Shown here: positions 1-5,818 of the stretch, piece by piece
How the letters are laid out: every line of letters begins with the position of its first letter
Numbering within the stretch: position 1 is the first letter of the stretch
NCBI GenBank assembly: GCA_013042035.1
Contig: JABDQX010000374.1
Location: 1 to 5,977, forward strand
DNA length: 5,977 nt
Direction of reading: 5' to 3'
DNA from: Gammaproteobacteria bacterium
GTDB lineage: Bacteria > Pseudomonadota > Gammaproteobacteria > HK1
Position numbers and translations under genes: made by a program
The notes under the pieces: generated by a model
Told to the model about the DNA's origin: nothing
Database searches by the model: none
Seen by the model: only the letters and a program-made list of their open reading frames with translations

Positions 1-1
1 G

Positions 2-523
2 GTGGTGGGTATGGTGGTGGATGCCGCCATCGGCAAGCGTACCTTGTCCGAGTATCTGCGGGAAAAGATCTGGCAGCCCGTGGGCATGGCCGATGATGCT
101 CAGTGGCTTGTGGACGGGACGGGTATCGAACTCTCTCTCGGCGGTCTGAATGTCACGCTTCGGGATTTGGCAAAATTCGGCCAACTGTTCCTCCAAAAAG
201 GGGAATGGAACGGCACGCAAATCATCCCGGCGACTTGGGTCGAAACGTCCATAAAACCGGATGCCCCCCACCTGATGCCGGGTCGCGATAATCCCCTATC
301 GGATAAGATCTGGGGTTTCAAATATCTCTGGTGGACACCTGTTATCCCCTTTGGTGGCGACTACTTCGCCTCCGGGCTTTTCAATCAGCACATCTATATC
401 AATCCCCGAAAGAAACTGGTCATTGCCAAGACAACGGCCAACCACCATTACACGCAAGCCCCCGAACAGTGGAAGGAGCACTATATCGATCTGTTCCAAA
501 CCATTGCACGGTCCATCGATTGA
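2..523 (+). CDS. Serine hydrolase, beta-lactamase class C / NylB-like family (3' part only)
   Basis: This is the C-terminal 173 residues or so of a serine hydrolase; the start lies off the left edge, so the first in-frame codons (VVGMVVDAA) are internal. What is visible matches the C-terminal half of the beta-lactamase/transpeptidase-like fold as found in 6-aminohexanoate-dimer hydrolases and EstB-type esterases: LSEYLREKIWQPVGM, then GGLNVTLRDLAKFGQLFL, then TPD-like KPDAPHLMPG, a WGFKYLWW strand, and GLFNQHIYINP near the end, where this family places its third active-site segment. The SxxK nucleophile motif and the Tyr motif would lie upstream and cannot be checked, nor can a signal peptide. 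The substrate cannot be assigned: these enzymes hydrolyse esters, amides or peptides. The TGA stop lies 43 bp from the 3' end of the convergent recJ. The family call is firm; a specific function is not. Confidence 0.85.
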   Translation: MVGMVVDAAIGKRTLSEYLREKIWQPVGMADDAQWLVDGTGIELSLGGLNVTLRDLAKFGQLFLQKGEWNGTQIIPATWVETSIKPDAPHLMPGRDNPLSDKIWGFKYLWWTPVIPFGGDYFASGLFNQHIYINPRKKLVIAKTTANHHYTQAPEQWKEHYIDLFQTIARSID

Positions 524-553
524 GGACGCTTGTCAGAAAACGAAGGATTTCTT

Positions 554-570
554 ATGACCGAAACGGTCAT
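554..570. terminator. Perfect 7-bp hairpin at convergent 3' ends, possible weak bidirectional terminator
   Basis: Arms ATGACCG (554-560) and CGGTCAT (564-570) are exact reverse complements around an AAA loop. The hairpin sits between the stop of the serine hydrolase and the stop of recJ, and overlaps the last codons of recJ. Neither side has a real T-run (GGAAAA to the right, TTTCTT to the left), so termination by it would be weak or Rho-assisted. Position and symmetry support a 3'-end role; the function is inferred. Confidence 0.4.
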
Positions 571-2336
571 GGAAAATTCATATATTCAACAATCAACTGC
601 ACATTTCGGCGTCCCTGAAACGCATTGACGTCCAGTCGATAGGCAATATGCACCCGCTTGGCATCCGCGGGCCAATCGTCGTCTTTCATGTTGAATGCAA
701 TCCCATCGACTCGCCGACCACTTGAAGGCACTCCAAGCACGAGCTTGAGATGACGCGCGCCAACGGTGCGGCGACTGAGCAAATTGAATTGCCCGTCGAA
801 CAGCGGCTCGGGGAATGCCTGTCCCCATGGCCCACCAGCGCGCAGGGCTTCAGCCAATGTGAGGTTCAACGCATCATCGTCCAGCGCCCCGTCGGTATAA
901 AGAATCCCCTGTAATGTCTCCGGGGAAGCGCGGCGGCGTACTTCGAGATCGAAGGCGTGCCGAAATGCCGGCAGATCGGCATGGTGTATGGTGAGCCCCG
1001 CGGCCATGGCGTGCCCACCAAAACGCACGATCAGCCCGGGATTTTGAGTGGCGACAGCGTCCAGGATGTCGCGAACATGCAGACCCGCGATGGAGCGCGC
1101 CGATCCCCGAACCTCATCATCACCCGTATTGGCCTCATTGTCGGCAAAGGCGATCACCGGGCGATGTACGCGATCCTTGATACGGGAGGCCACGATGCCG
1201 ACGACACCCGGATGCCATGTCCGATCATACAAACACAGGCCAAAAGGTAATTGTTTTTCTTCGGCACTGTCTTGCGTAAGATCCATACCGTCAAGTAGCG
1301 TCAGGGCCTGGGTCTGCATGGTCGACTCGATACTTTGGCGTTTGCGATTGAGGTGATCGAGCCGAGTCGCCAGCTCGAGTGCCTGTTCCTGTCGATCGGC
1401 AAGCAGGCACTCGATACCTATGGACATATCGGTCAATCGGCCTGCCGCATTGAGACGCGGGCCCACGGCAAATGCCAAGTCGGCCGCCACAATCCGCCGG
1501 TAATCCCGTTTCGACAGGGTAAGCAGCGCCGCCATTCCCGGCCGGCAATGCCCACTTCGGATTCGAGCCAGTCCCTGAGCCACCAGGATGCGATTGTTAT
1601 CGTCCAGCGGAACCACATCCGCCATGGTGCCAAGCGCAACCAAATCGAGAAGTTCGGCCATATTCGGCTCCGGTAACCCGGAATCTTCGAACCATCCCGT
1701 TTCCCGCAATCGGGCTCGCAAGGCCAGCAGCACGTAAAAAATCACCCCAACGCCGGCAAGACACTTGCTTGGGAAGCCATCCCCCGGCAGATTCGGATTC
1801 ACCAATACATCGGCATCGGGTAAAACGGCCCCCGGCAGATGGTGATCGGTCACGATGACTTGAATGCCATGGTCCCTGGCCATTTTGACCCCAGCGATGC
1901 TGGAAACACCATTGTCCACGGTGACAAGGACATCCGGTTGCCTGGGCAGGGCCACCTGGACAATCTCCGGGGTCAGGCCATAGCCATACTCGAACCGATT
2001 CGGTACAAGGTACTCCACCGCCTTGGCACCCATGAGGCGAAGGGCCAGCACGGCCACGGCGCAACTGGTAGCGCCATCGGCATCGAAGTCACCCACGATC
2101 AATATCCGTTTGTCCGATCGAATCGCCTCCGCCAACAGGCGCGTTGCATCATCGATGCCGGACAGGGTATCGAACGGCATAAGCCGCGCAAGGGAGTAAT
2201 CGAGGGATTCGGAGGCGGTAATATCGCGTCCGGCATAAACCCGCGCCAGCACCGGGTGAAGCCGGGGAAACAAGCGATCGCAACCATCGGCTACGGGCCG
2301 GCGGACAATTTGTTTTTTGTGGTGTGTTGTTTTCAT
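567..2336 (-). CDS. recJ: Single-stranded-DNA-specific 5'-3' exonuclease RecJ
   Basis: RecJ degrades single-stranded DNA 5' to 3' in the cytoplasm and acts in RecF-pathway recombination, mismatch repair and base-excision repair. At 589 residues it is close to the E. coli protein (577). The metal-binding DHH phosphoesterase core is intact: VGDFDADGAT (81-90), TVDNG (139-143), VTDHH (162-166) and ALGTMADVVPL (234-244). GPRLNAAGR (292-300) follows, then the DHHA1 domain with HPGVVGIVASR (375-385) and RFGGHAMAAG (438-447), and a C-terminal OB-like region containing GPWGQAFPEPLFDG (502-515). No key residue appears lost. The ATG at 2336 is the only usable start: upstream the frame is open for only about 11 codons with no other start codon. 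The Shine-Dalgarno there is poor, suggesting modest translation. The gene is divergent from mct and convergent with the serine hydrolase, so it is probably monocistronic. In E. coli recJ sits in a different neighbourhood (near dsbC). Confidence 0.97.
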   Translation of the reverse strand: MKTTHHKKQIVRRPVADGCDRLFPRLHPVLARVYAGRDITASESLDYSLARLMPFDTLSGIDDATRLLAEAIRSDKRILIVGDFDADGATSCAVAVLALRLMGAKAVEYLVPNRFEYGYGLTPEIVQVALPRQPDVLVTVDNGVSSIAGVKMARDHGIQVIVTDHHLPGAVLPDADVLVNPNLPGDGFPSKCLAGVGVIFYVLLALRARLRETGWFEDSGLPEPNMAELLDLVALGTMADVVPLDDNNRILVAQGLARIRSGHCRPGMAALLTLSKRDYRRIVAADLAFAVGPRLNAAGRLTDMSIGIECLLADRQEQALELATRLDHLNRKRQSIESTMQTQALTLLDGMDLTQDSAEEKQLPFGLCLYDRTWHPGVVGIVASRIKDRVHRPVIAFADNEANTGDDEVRGSARSIAGLHVRDILDAVATQNPGLIVRFGGHAMAAGLTIHHADLPAFRHAFDLEVRRRASPETLQGILYTDGALDDDALNLTLAEALRAGGPWGQAFPEPLFDGQFNLLSRRTVGARHLKLVLGVPSSGRRVDGIAFNMKDDDWPADAKRVHIAYRLDVNAFQGRRNVQLIVEYMNFP

Positions 2337-2411
2337 TTGGAGAGCACGTTTGCAGGGAGCCTTGCTGCTTCAGTACAGTTTTTTGCGAACTCTGGCGCGG
2401 CCTCGTGGATT

Positions 2412-2426
2412 CACTCTCGTAGAGTG
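2412..2426. repeat. Small perfect inverted repeat in the recJ-mct gap
   Basis: CACTCT (2412-2417) and AGAGTG (2421-2426) are exact reverse complements around CGT. It lies about 76 bp upstream of the recJ start and 135 bp upstream of the mct start. It could be an operator half-site pair, a tiny hairpin in a leader RNA, or chance; six-base arms are short. Confidence 0.3.
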
Positions 2427-2451
2427 GTTGTAGGTCATCTTGTCACGCAAT

Positions 2452-2482
2452 ACAATCTATCATACTAAACAATCTGTCATAC
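2452..2482 (+). promoter_or_regulatory. 14-bp direct repeat with 17-bp period upstream of mct, candidate regulator site
   Basis: ACAATCTATCATAC (2452-2465) and ACAATCTGTCATAC (2469-2482) match at 13 of 14 positions and start 17 bp apart, 79-109 bp upstream of the mct ATG and in the AT-rich part of the divergent gap. This is a typical place for a transcription-factor site. Two short inverted repeats overlap the second copy: CATAC/GTATG (2478-2482, 2488-2492) and TACGAG/CTCGTA (2480-2485, 2498-2503). A TTGTCA at 2440-2445 resembles a -35 box, but no well-spaced good -10 box follows (CATACT at 2461 gives only 15 bp), so the mct promoter itself is not resolved. The repeat is seen; the operator role is inferred. 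Confidence 0.4.
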
Positions 2483-2520
2483 GAGCTGTATGCAAAACTC
2501 GTACTAAATTGGAATTGAAT

Positions 2521-2547
2521 ATAAATTTCGGCACTGCCGAAATTTAT
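2521..2547 (+). promoter_or_regulatory. Perfect 12-bp hairpin abutting the mct ribosome-binding site
   Basis: ATAAATTTCGGC (2521-2532) and GCCGAAATTTAT (2536-2547) are exact reverse complements around a 3-nt ACT loop. The 3' arm ends one base before the Shine-Dalgarno AGGAG (2549-2553), which is 7 nt from the ATG. In mRNA this would be a stable stem ending beside the ribosome-binding site. It has no T-run and so is not a standard terminator. Plausible roles are protection of the mRNA 5' end, control of ribosome access, or a protein-binding operator at DNA level. Chance is unlikely given 12 of 12 pairs. Confidence 0.7.
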
Positions 2548-2560
2548 CAGGAGATAAATA

Positions 2561-3793
2561 ATGAATAACATGCTTAGTGGGTTGCGGGTCATTGAGGGAG
2601 CGGCATTCGTCGCCGCGCCGTCAGCGGGAATGACCCTCGCGCAGATGGGGGCCGATGTCATCCGCTTCGACCCTATCCGTGGCGGTCTCGACGCCCGGCG
2701 TTGGCCGATTACCGAAGAGGGTAAAAGCCTTTACTGGCCGGGTCTTAACAAGGGAAAGCGCTCGCTGGCCATCGATACCCGAAAACCCGAGGGTCAGGAG
2801 ATCCTCACCAACCTCATCACCGCGCCCGGCCCCGGCAACGGTATTTATATGACGAATTTCCCCGTCTCGGGATTCTTGAGCTATGAGGCCCTGAAGGCCA
2901 AACGGGAAGACCTTATCATGGTCAACCTGCTGGGCAGCTCGGATGGTACCTCCGCAGTGGATTATACCGTCAATTGCGCAGTCGGTTTCCCCTTTGTGAC
3001 CGGTCCTTCCCATGGACCTGCCGCCGTCAACCCCGTCAATCACGTCTTCCCGTCCTGGGACGCTATCTGTGGCATCAATGCCGCGCTCGCCGTGGTAACC
3101 GCCGATCGGCACCGGCGGCTAACCGGTGAAGGACAGCTCATCAAAATGGCGCTGTCGGATATCGCCTTCGCCTGGGTCGCGAATCTCGGTTACGTGGGCG
3201 AGGTGCAGATCAATAAGGAAGATCGCCGCTCCTATGGAAATAATCTCTACGGCGCCTATGGTCATGACTTCGAGACCAAGGATGGCCGGATGATTTACAT
3301 CGTGGTGGTCACCGACAGGATGTGGACCGAAACCGCCAAAGCCACCGGGCTCACCGAAAAATTCGCGGCCATGGAATCGCTGCTGGAACTGAATTTCAAA
3401 AAAGAAGGCGACCGATTCGAGGCAAGAGACTCCATCACAGCACTGCTGCGACCCTGGTGCTTTGCCCATACCCTTGATGAGATCAAGGCCAAATTCGCAA
3501 AGACCGGCGTATGCTGGGGCCCCTATCAAACCTTCCCACAAATGATGGCTGAAGACGCCCGTTGCTCCACGCAAAATCCCATGTTTTCCGAGATCGAGCA
3601 ACCCGGCGTCGGCCGCTATCTGGTGCCAGGCTCGCCTATCGATTTCGGCGCATCCCCGCGGCAAGAGCCCACTCGCGCCCCGATTCTCGGCGAAAACACT
3701 GACGAGATCCTGAGCCAGGATCTGGGCATGAGCGACAAACAGATTGGCGAGCTACGTGACAAAGGCGTGGTGGCAGGACCCGTCGAGCTGTAA
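2561..3793 (+). CDS. mct: Mesaconyl-CoA C1-C4 CoA transferase (2-methylfumaryl-CoA isomerase), family III CoA-transferase
   Basis: A cytosolic 410-residue CaiB/BaiF (family III) CoA-transferase. The best match in my knowledge is Mct of the 3-hydroxypropionate bi-cycle, which moves CoA within one molecule from the C1 to the C4 carboxyl of mesaconate. Support: N-terminal LRVIEGAAFVAAPSAGMTLAQMGADVIRFDP with a Rossmann-like start; LNKGKRSLAID (62-72); MVNLLGSSDG (120-129); VDYTVN (133-138); and VNHVFPSWD (159-167). The catalytic Asp is present as D200 in GQLIKMALSD, aligning with the active-site Asp of formyl-CoA transferase. The C-terminal lobe ends with LVPGSPIDF and LGENTDEIL. Length fits the family. 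The ATG at 2561 is preceded by AGGAG at 7 nt; M4 is a less likely start. The hydratase gene 156 bp downstream, which would use its product, strengthens the call. Alternative: itaconate or another dicarboxylate CoA-transferase of the same fold. Confidence 0.85.
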   Translation: MNNMLSGLRVIEGAAFVAAPSAGMTLAQMGADVIRFDPIRGGLDARRWPITEEGKSLYWPGLNKGKRSLAIDTRKPEGQEILTNLITAPGPGNGIYMTNFPVSGFLSYEALKAKREDLIMVNLLGSSDGTSAVDYTVNCAVGFPFVTGPSHGPAAVNPVNHVFPSWDAICGINAALAVVTADRHRRLTGEGQLIKMALSDIAFAWVANLGYVGEVQINKEDRRSYGNNLYGAYGHDFETKDGRMIYIVVVTDRMWTETAKATGLTEKFAAMESLLELNFKKEGDRFEARDSITALLRPWCFAHTLDEIKAKFAKTGVCWGPYQTFPQMMAEDARCSTQNPMFSEIEQPGVGRYLVPGSPIDFGASPRQEPTRAPILGENTDEILSQDLGMSDKQIGELRDKGVVAGPVEL

Positions 3794-3800
3794 ATTTCAG

Positions 3801-3849
3801 ACCCCTCCTGCGTCATCCCGGCATGGATACCGGAATCCAGGCCAGGGGT
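3801..3849. repeat. REP-like palindromic element in the mct-meh gap
   Basis: The core at 3811-3841 (CGTCATCCCGG ... CCGGAATCCAGG) has the look of a widespread dispersed palindrome in bacterial genomes of the form GTCATTCC...GGAATCCAG. It is nested in a longer imperfect stem: ACCCCT (3801-3806) pairs with AGGGGT (3844-3849), CCTG (3807-3810) with CAGG (3838-3841), and ATCCCGG (3815-3821) with CCGGAAT (3830-3836) with one mismatch. There is no T-run, so it is not a simple terminator. It starts 7 bp after the mct stop. Such elements can stabilise upstream mRNA or lower downstream expression. Only one copy is visible here, so repetitiveness is inferred from resemblance. Confidence 0.55.
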
Positions 3850-3894
3850 GGCAAAAATAAGCAGGGATCTGCGCGATTATACTTTTAACGCATA

Positions 3895-3934
3895 TCATTT
3901 CTTATCGACCGCCCCGGCGATCGATAAGAAATGA
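3895..3934 (+). promoter_or_regulatory. Perfect 14-bp-arm hairpin just upstream of the meh ribosome-binding site
   Basis: TCATTTCTTATCGA (3895-3908) and TCGATAAGAAATGA (3921-3934) are exact reverse complements around a 12-nt centre. That centre adds CGC/GCG pairs (3910-3912 with 3917-3919) after one C/A mismatch. The stem ends one base before the purine-rich Shine-Dalgarno GAGAAGG (3936-3942), which is 7 nt from the ATG at 3950. A TATACT at 3878-3883 could be a -10 box for a separate meh promoter, but no convincing -35 box precedes it. The sequence differs from the mct hairpin, but the placement is the same. The structure is seen; its role is unknown. Confidence 0.7.
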
Positions 3935-3949
3935 CGAGAAGGTAAAACA

Positions 3950-4801
3950 ATGGCTGAACAAACAAATCCCTATGCCGACTGGATCGGCAGCACCGAACGC
4001 CTGGAAGACCAAATCTGGCTTGGGCAGGTGGTTGGCATGGCAGCATTGCTCGATGACACCGAGAGCGAATTCAAACTGGGCGGACAACTGCCGCCCCTAT
4101 GGCACTGGATGTATTTCCTGCCAAGGGCGCCCTGGTCCAAGATTGGTCATGACGGCCACCCGGAACGGGGTGGATTCATGCCGCCCATCGAACTACCGCG
4201 CCGGATGTTCGCGGGTTCGCGCATGAAATTCAACAGGCTTCTCACCATCGGTGAACCCGCCGTGCGCCATGGCGAGGTATTGAAGATCAGCGAAAAAAGC
4301 GGCTCCAGCGGTAAACTGGCATTCGTGACCGTCAGTTACAAGATCGAGCAAAACGGTGAGATCTGTATCGAGGAAGAACAGGACATCGTCTACCGGGAAC
4401 CGGGCGCGCCCGTGCCCGCGCCCGTGCCCGCCCCCTTACCTGATGTCCCGGCGGGCTCCTGGACCAACACCATTACCCCCGACCCGGTACTCTTGTTCCG
4501 CTTCTCGGCCCTTACCTTCAACGCACATCGCATTCATATCGATCGACGTTATGCCATGGAAGAAGAAGGTTATCCCGGACTCATCGTCCACGGACCAATG
4601 ACGGCCATACAACTGGCTGACCTTTTGCGCCTCAACCAAGAGCGCCCCATCGCCAGTTTCACCTTCCGCGGTCAAGCGCCGCTTTTCGATCTTGGTCCCT
4701 ATCGCGTGGTTGCAACCCCAGGCGAAGACGACACAGTAGAACTCAGCGCCCAGGGACCGAATGGCAAAACGACGATGGTGGCATCGGCAAAACTGGGATA
4801 A
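3950..4801 (+). CDS. meh: Mesaconyl-C4-CoA hydratase (3-methylfumaryl-CoA hydratase), double-hotdog MaoC-like
   Basis: A 283-residue cytosolic hydratase likely to add water to mesaconyl-C4-CoA, giving (S)-citramalyl-CoA. It has two hotdog halves. The N-terminal half (about 1-150) carries LPPLWHWMYFLP (47-58) and LPRRMFAGSRMKF (82-94), hallmarks of the FAS1-like/HTD2-type dehydratase group. A Pro-Ala linker follows (153-164, APVPAPVPAPLP). The C-terminal half has FSALTFNAHRIHIDRRYA (185-202) and YPGLIVHGPM (208-217). By analogy with R-hydratases, the Asn/His-rich FNAHRIH loop is the likely catalytic segment. The ATG at 3950 has a good Shine-Dalgarno (GAGAAGG) 7 nt upstream. It lies downstream of mct on the same strand and ends in a strong terminator, so the two probably form one transcription unit. 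Alternative: itaconyl-CoA hydratase (Ich) of itaconate breakdown, a close relative; no citramalyl-CoA lyase lies in the window to help decide. Confidence 0.82.
   Translation: MAEQTNPYADWIGSTERLEDQIWLGQVVGMAALLDDTESEFKLGGQLPPLWHWMYFLPRAPWSKIGHDGHPERGGFMPPIELPRRMFAGSRMKFNRLLTIGEPAVRHGEVLKISEKSGSSGKLAFVTVSYKIEQNGEICIEEEQDIVYREPGAPVPAPVPAPLPDVPAGSWTNTITPDPVLLFRFSALTFNAHRIHIDRRYAMEEEGYPGLIVHGPMTAIQLADLLRLNQERPIASFTFRGQAPLFDLGPYRVVATPGEDDTVELSAQGPNGKTTMVASAKLG
4406..4429 (+). repeat. 12-bp tandem repeat (two copies) inside meh, coding the Pro-Ala linker
   Basis: GCGCCCGTGCCC occurs twice back to back (4406-4417, 4418-4429), followed by a degenerate third unit starting GCCCCC. It is in frame and encodes APVP-APVP-APLP between the two hotdog halves of the hydratase. 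Unit gain or loss would change linker length without breaking the frame. Confidence 0.8.
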
Positions 4802-4802
4802 A

Positions 4803-4826
4803 AAAACGGGGCTTTCGCCCCGTTTT
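4803..4826 (+). terminator. Intrinsic terminator after meh
   Basis: AAAACGGGGC (4803-4812) and GCCCCGTTTT (4817-4826) pair perfectly over 10 bp around a TTTC loop, two bases after the meh stop codon. The GC-rich core flanked by A- and T-runs is the textbook Rho-independent form and is symmetrical enough to work in both directions. It separates the mct-meh unit from bamD. Confidence 0.92.
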
Positions 4827-4838
4827 CAGTCTGTTATC

Positions 4839-4875
4839 AGCGCCTGTTTTGTCGAAAGTTTAAAACACAGGCGCT
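4839..4875. promoter_or_regulatory. 9-bp-arm inverted repeat overlapping the bamD promoter
   Basis: AGCGCCTGT (4839-4847) and ACAGGCGCT (4867-4875) are exact reverse complements separated by 19 bp, with further TTT/AAA complementarity inside. The right arm lies in the spacer between the proposed -35 and -10 boxes of the bamD promoter, so a protein bound here could control it. As RNA it would form a hairpin, but no T-run follows on either strand. An operator is the simplest reading, by inference only. Confidence 0.45.
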
Positions 4876-4886
4876 AAAAGTATAAT
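4859..4886 (+). promoter_or_regulatory. Sigma-70-type promoter for bamD
   Basis: A consensus -10 box TATAAT lies at 4881-4886, with a TTTAAA (4 of 6 to TTGACA) at 4859-4864 and a 16-bp spacer. Transcription would start near 4893, leaving a leader of about 75 nt before the bamD ATG. It lies directly after the meh terminator, where a new promoter is expected. Confidence 0.6.
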
Positions 4887-4968
4887 GCCATAATCTTGAA
4901 CAAAACGACCGAAAATCCTTGTGGATCCTTACTCATCCGTTTTGAGTATAACCAGCCGAGAGGAAACC

Positions 4969-5766
4969 ATGCGACATTGTATCTCCATGCCAACAATTCG
5001 ACCCATCGGATATTTTCTGTTCCTGTTATGTCTTGTGATGGTCATTGCAGGATGCACTTCTCTTGGCGAGGAAAAGGATGAAACCAAAAGCTGGTCCGCT
5101 AAAGAGTTGTATGAGGAAGCAAGAAACGAGCGTATGGCTGGCAATTACGAGACGGCCACTGATTATTATCAGAAGCTGGAATCACGATATCCCTTCGGGC
5201 ATTACGCACAACAGGCGCAGATAGAAACTATTTATACGTATTACAAAGCTGGAGAACCCGCCTTGGCGATCTCCAGCGCTGATCGGTTTATGAAACTCTA
5301 CCCTCGCCACCCCCATGTGGATTACGCCTACTATATCAAGGGAATCACCAACTTCGACCTTGGGAAAGGGCTTTTGGACAAATATCTGCCAGTGGATCCC
5401 TCTCAACGAGATCCGGGTGCCGCCTTGCAATCTTTTCAGGATTTTGGGCAATTGATCCGGCGTTTCCCCAAGAGCCAGTATACCCAGGATGCTCGGCAGC
5501 GAATGCTCTATTTACGTAATAACCTCGCCCAATACGAGGTTCACGTGGCTAACTATTACCTGCGCCGTGGCGCCTATGTGGCGTGTGCAAATCGGGGAAA
5601 GTATGTCGTCGAGAACTATCAAGGTGCCCCGGCTATTGCCGATGCCCTGGTGGTGATGGCCAAGGCCTACAGGCTTCTCGGTACCGATGAATTGGCGGAG
5701 GATGCACTTCGTGTACTGGAGTTTAATTTCCCTGACCATCCCGGGATTGGTGAGGCATCCTTTTAA
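4969..5766 (+). CDS. bamD: Outer membrane assembly lipoprotein BamD (ComL/YfiO)
   Basis: BamD is the essential lipoprotein partner of BamA in the BAM complex, which folds beta-barrel proteins into the outer membrane; it faces the periplasm and binds substrate barrels. The 265-residue product begins with a lipoprotein signal: charged start, hydrophobic stretch about 13-27, and lipobox IAGC with the lipidated Cys at 29. The rest is TPR-like helical repeats (from about residue 44), with family marks YEEARNERMAGNYETA, YPFGHYAQQAQ, YAYYIKGITNF, DPSQRDPGAALQSFQDF, LAQYEVHVANYYLRRGAYVA and NR. Length is slightly above E. coli BamD (245). I chose the ATG at 4969 because GAGAGG lies 5 nt upstream and it puts the signal peptide at the N-terminus; the in-frame GTG at 4921 would add 16 residues and has no such signal. 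It has its own promoter and lies downstream of a terminator. Confidence 0.95.
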   Translation: MRHCISMPTIRPIGYFLFLLCLVMVIAGCTSLGEEKDETKSWSAKELYEEARNERMAGNYETATDYYQKLESRYPFGHYAQQAQIETIYTYYKAGEPALAISSADRFMKLYPRHPHVDYAYYIKGITNFDLGKGLLDKYLPVDPSQRDPGAALQSFQDFGQLIRRFPKSQYTQDARQRMLYLRNNLAQYEVHVANYYLRRGAYVACANRGKYVVENYQGAPAIADALVVMAKAYRLLGTDELAEDALRVLEFNFPDHPGIGEASF

Positions 5767-5818
5767 CGCCAGTATTTATACCTGAGAACGTGTGATTCAT
5801 TCAGGAGAGGTTCTAAAA

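Noticed and set aside
2337..2450. Search for a recJ promoter and gene remnants in the recJ-proximal half of the divergent gap
   Set aside because: On the - strand only weak boxes were found (a TTGTAT/TACAAC pair with 17-bp spacing), too poor to annotate; no coding remnant was recognised.
1839..2468. Long + strand frame (209 codons) opposite recJ
   Set aside because: It is antisense to a clearly conserved recJ, has no recognisable protein features, and is a by-product of the coding strand's base composition.
2490..2507. Tiny ORF (MQNSY) upstream of the mct hairpin, as a possible attenuation leader peptide
   Set aside because: Five codons, no proper Shine-Dalgarno, no run of a regulatory amino acid, and the following hairpin has no T-run.
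2521..2547. Reading the mct leader hairpin as an intrinsic terminator
   Set aside because: No T-run follows; a Shine-Dalgarno and start codon follow immediately, and no co-directional gene upstream in the gap needs termination.
3119..3664. Long - strand frame opposite mct
   Set aside because: Antisense to a conserved CoA-transferase with an intact active site; no start signal or domain of its own.
3823..3888. 21-codon ORF starting inside the REP-like element
   Set aside because: No ribosome-binding site, lies within a palindromic repeat, and the peptide has no recognisable character.
4921..4968. GTG-initiated 16-residue extension of BamD
   Set aside because: No Shine-Dalgarno precedes the GTG, the extension would push the lipoprotein signal inward, and the ATG at 4969 has GAGAGG at correct spacing.
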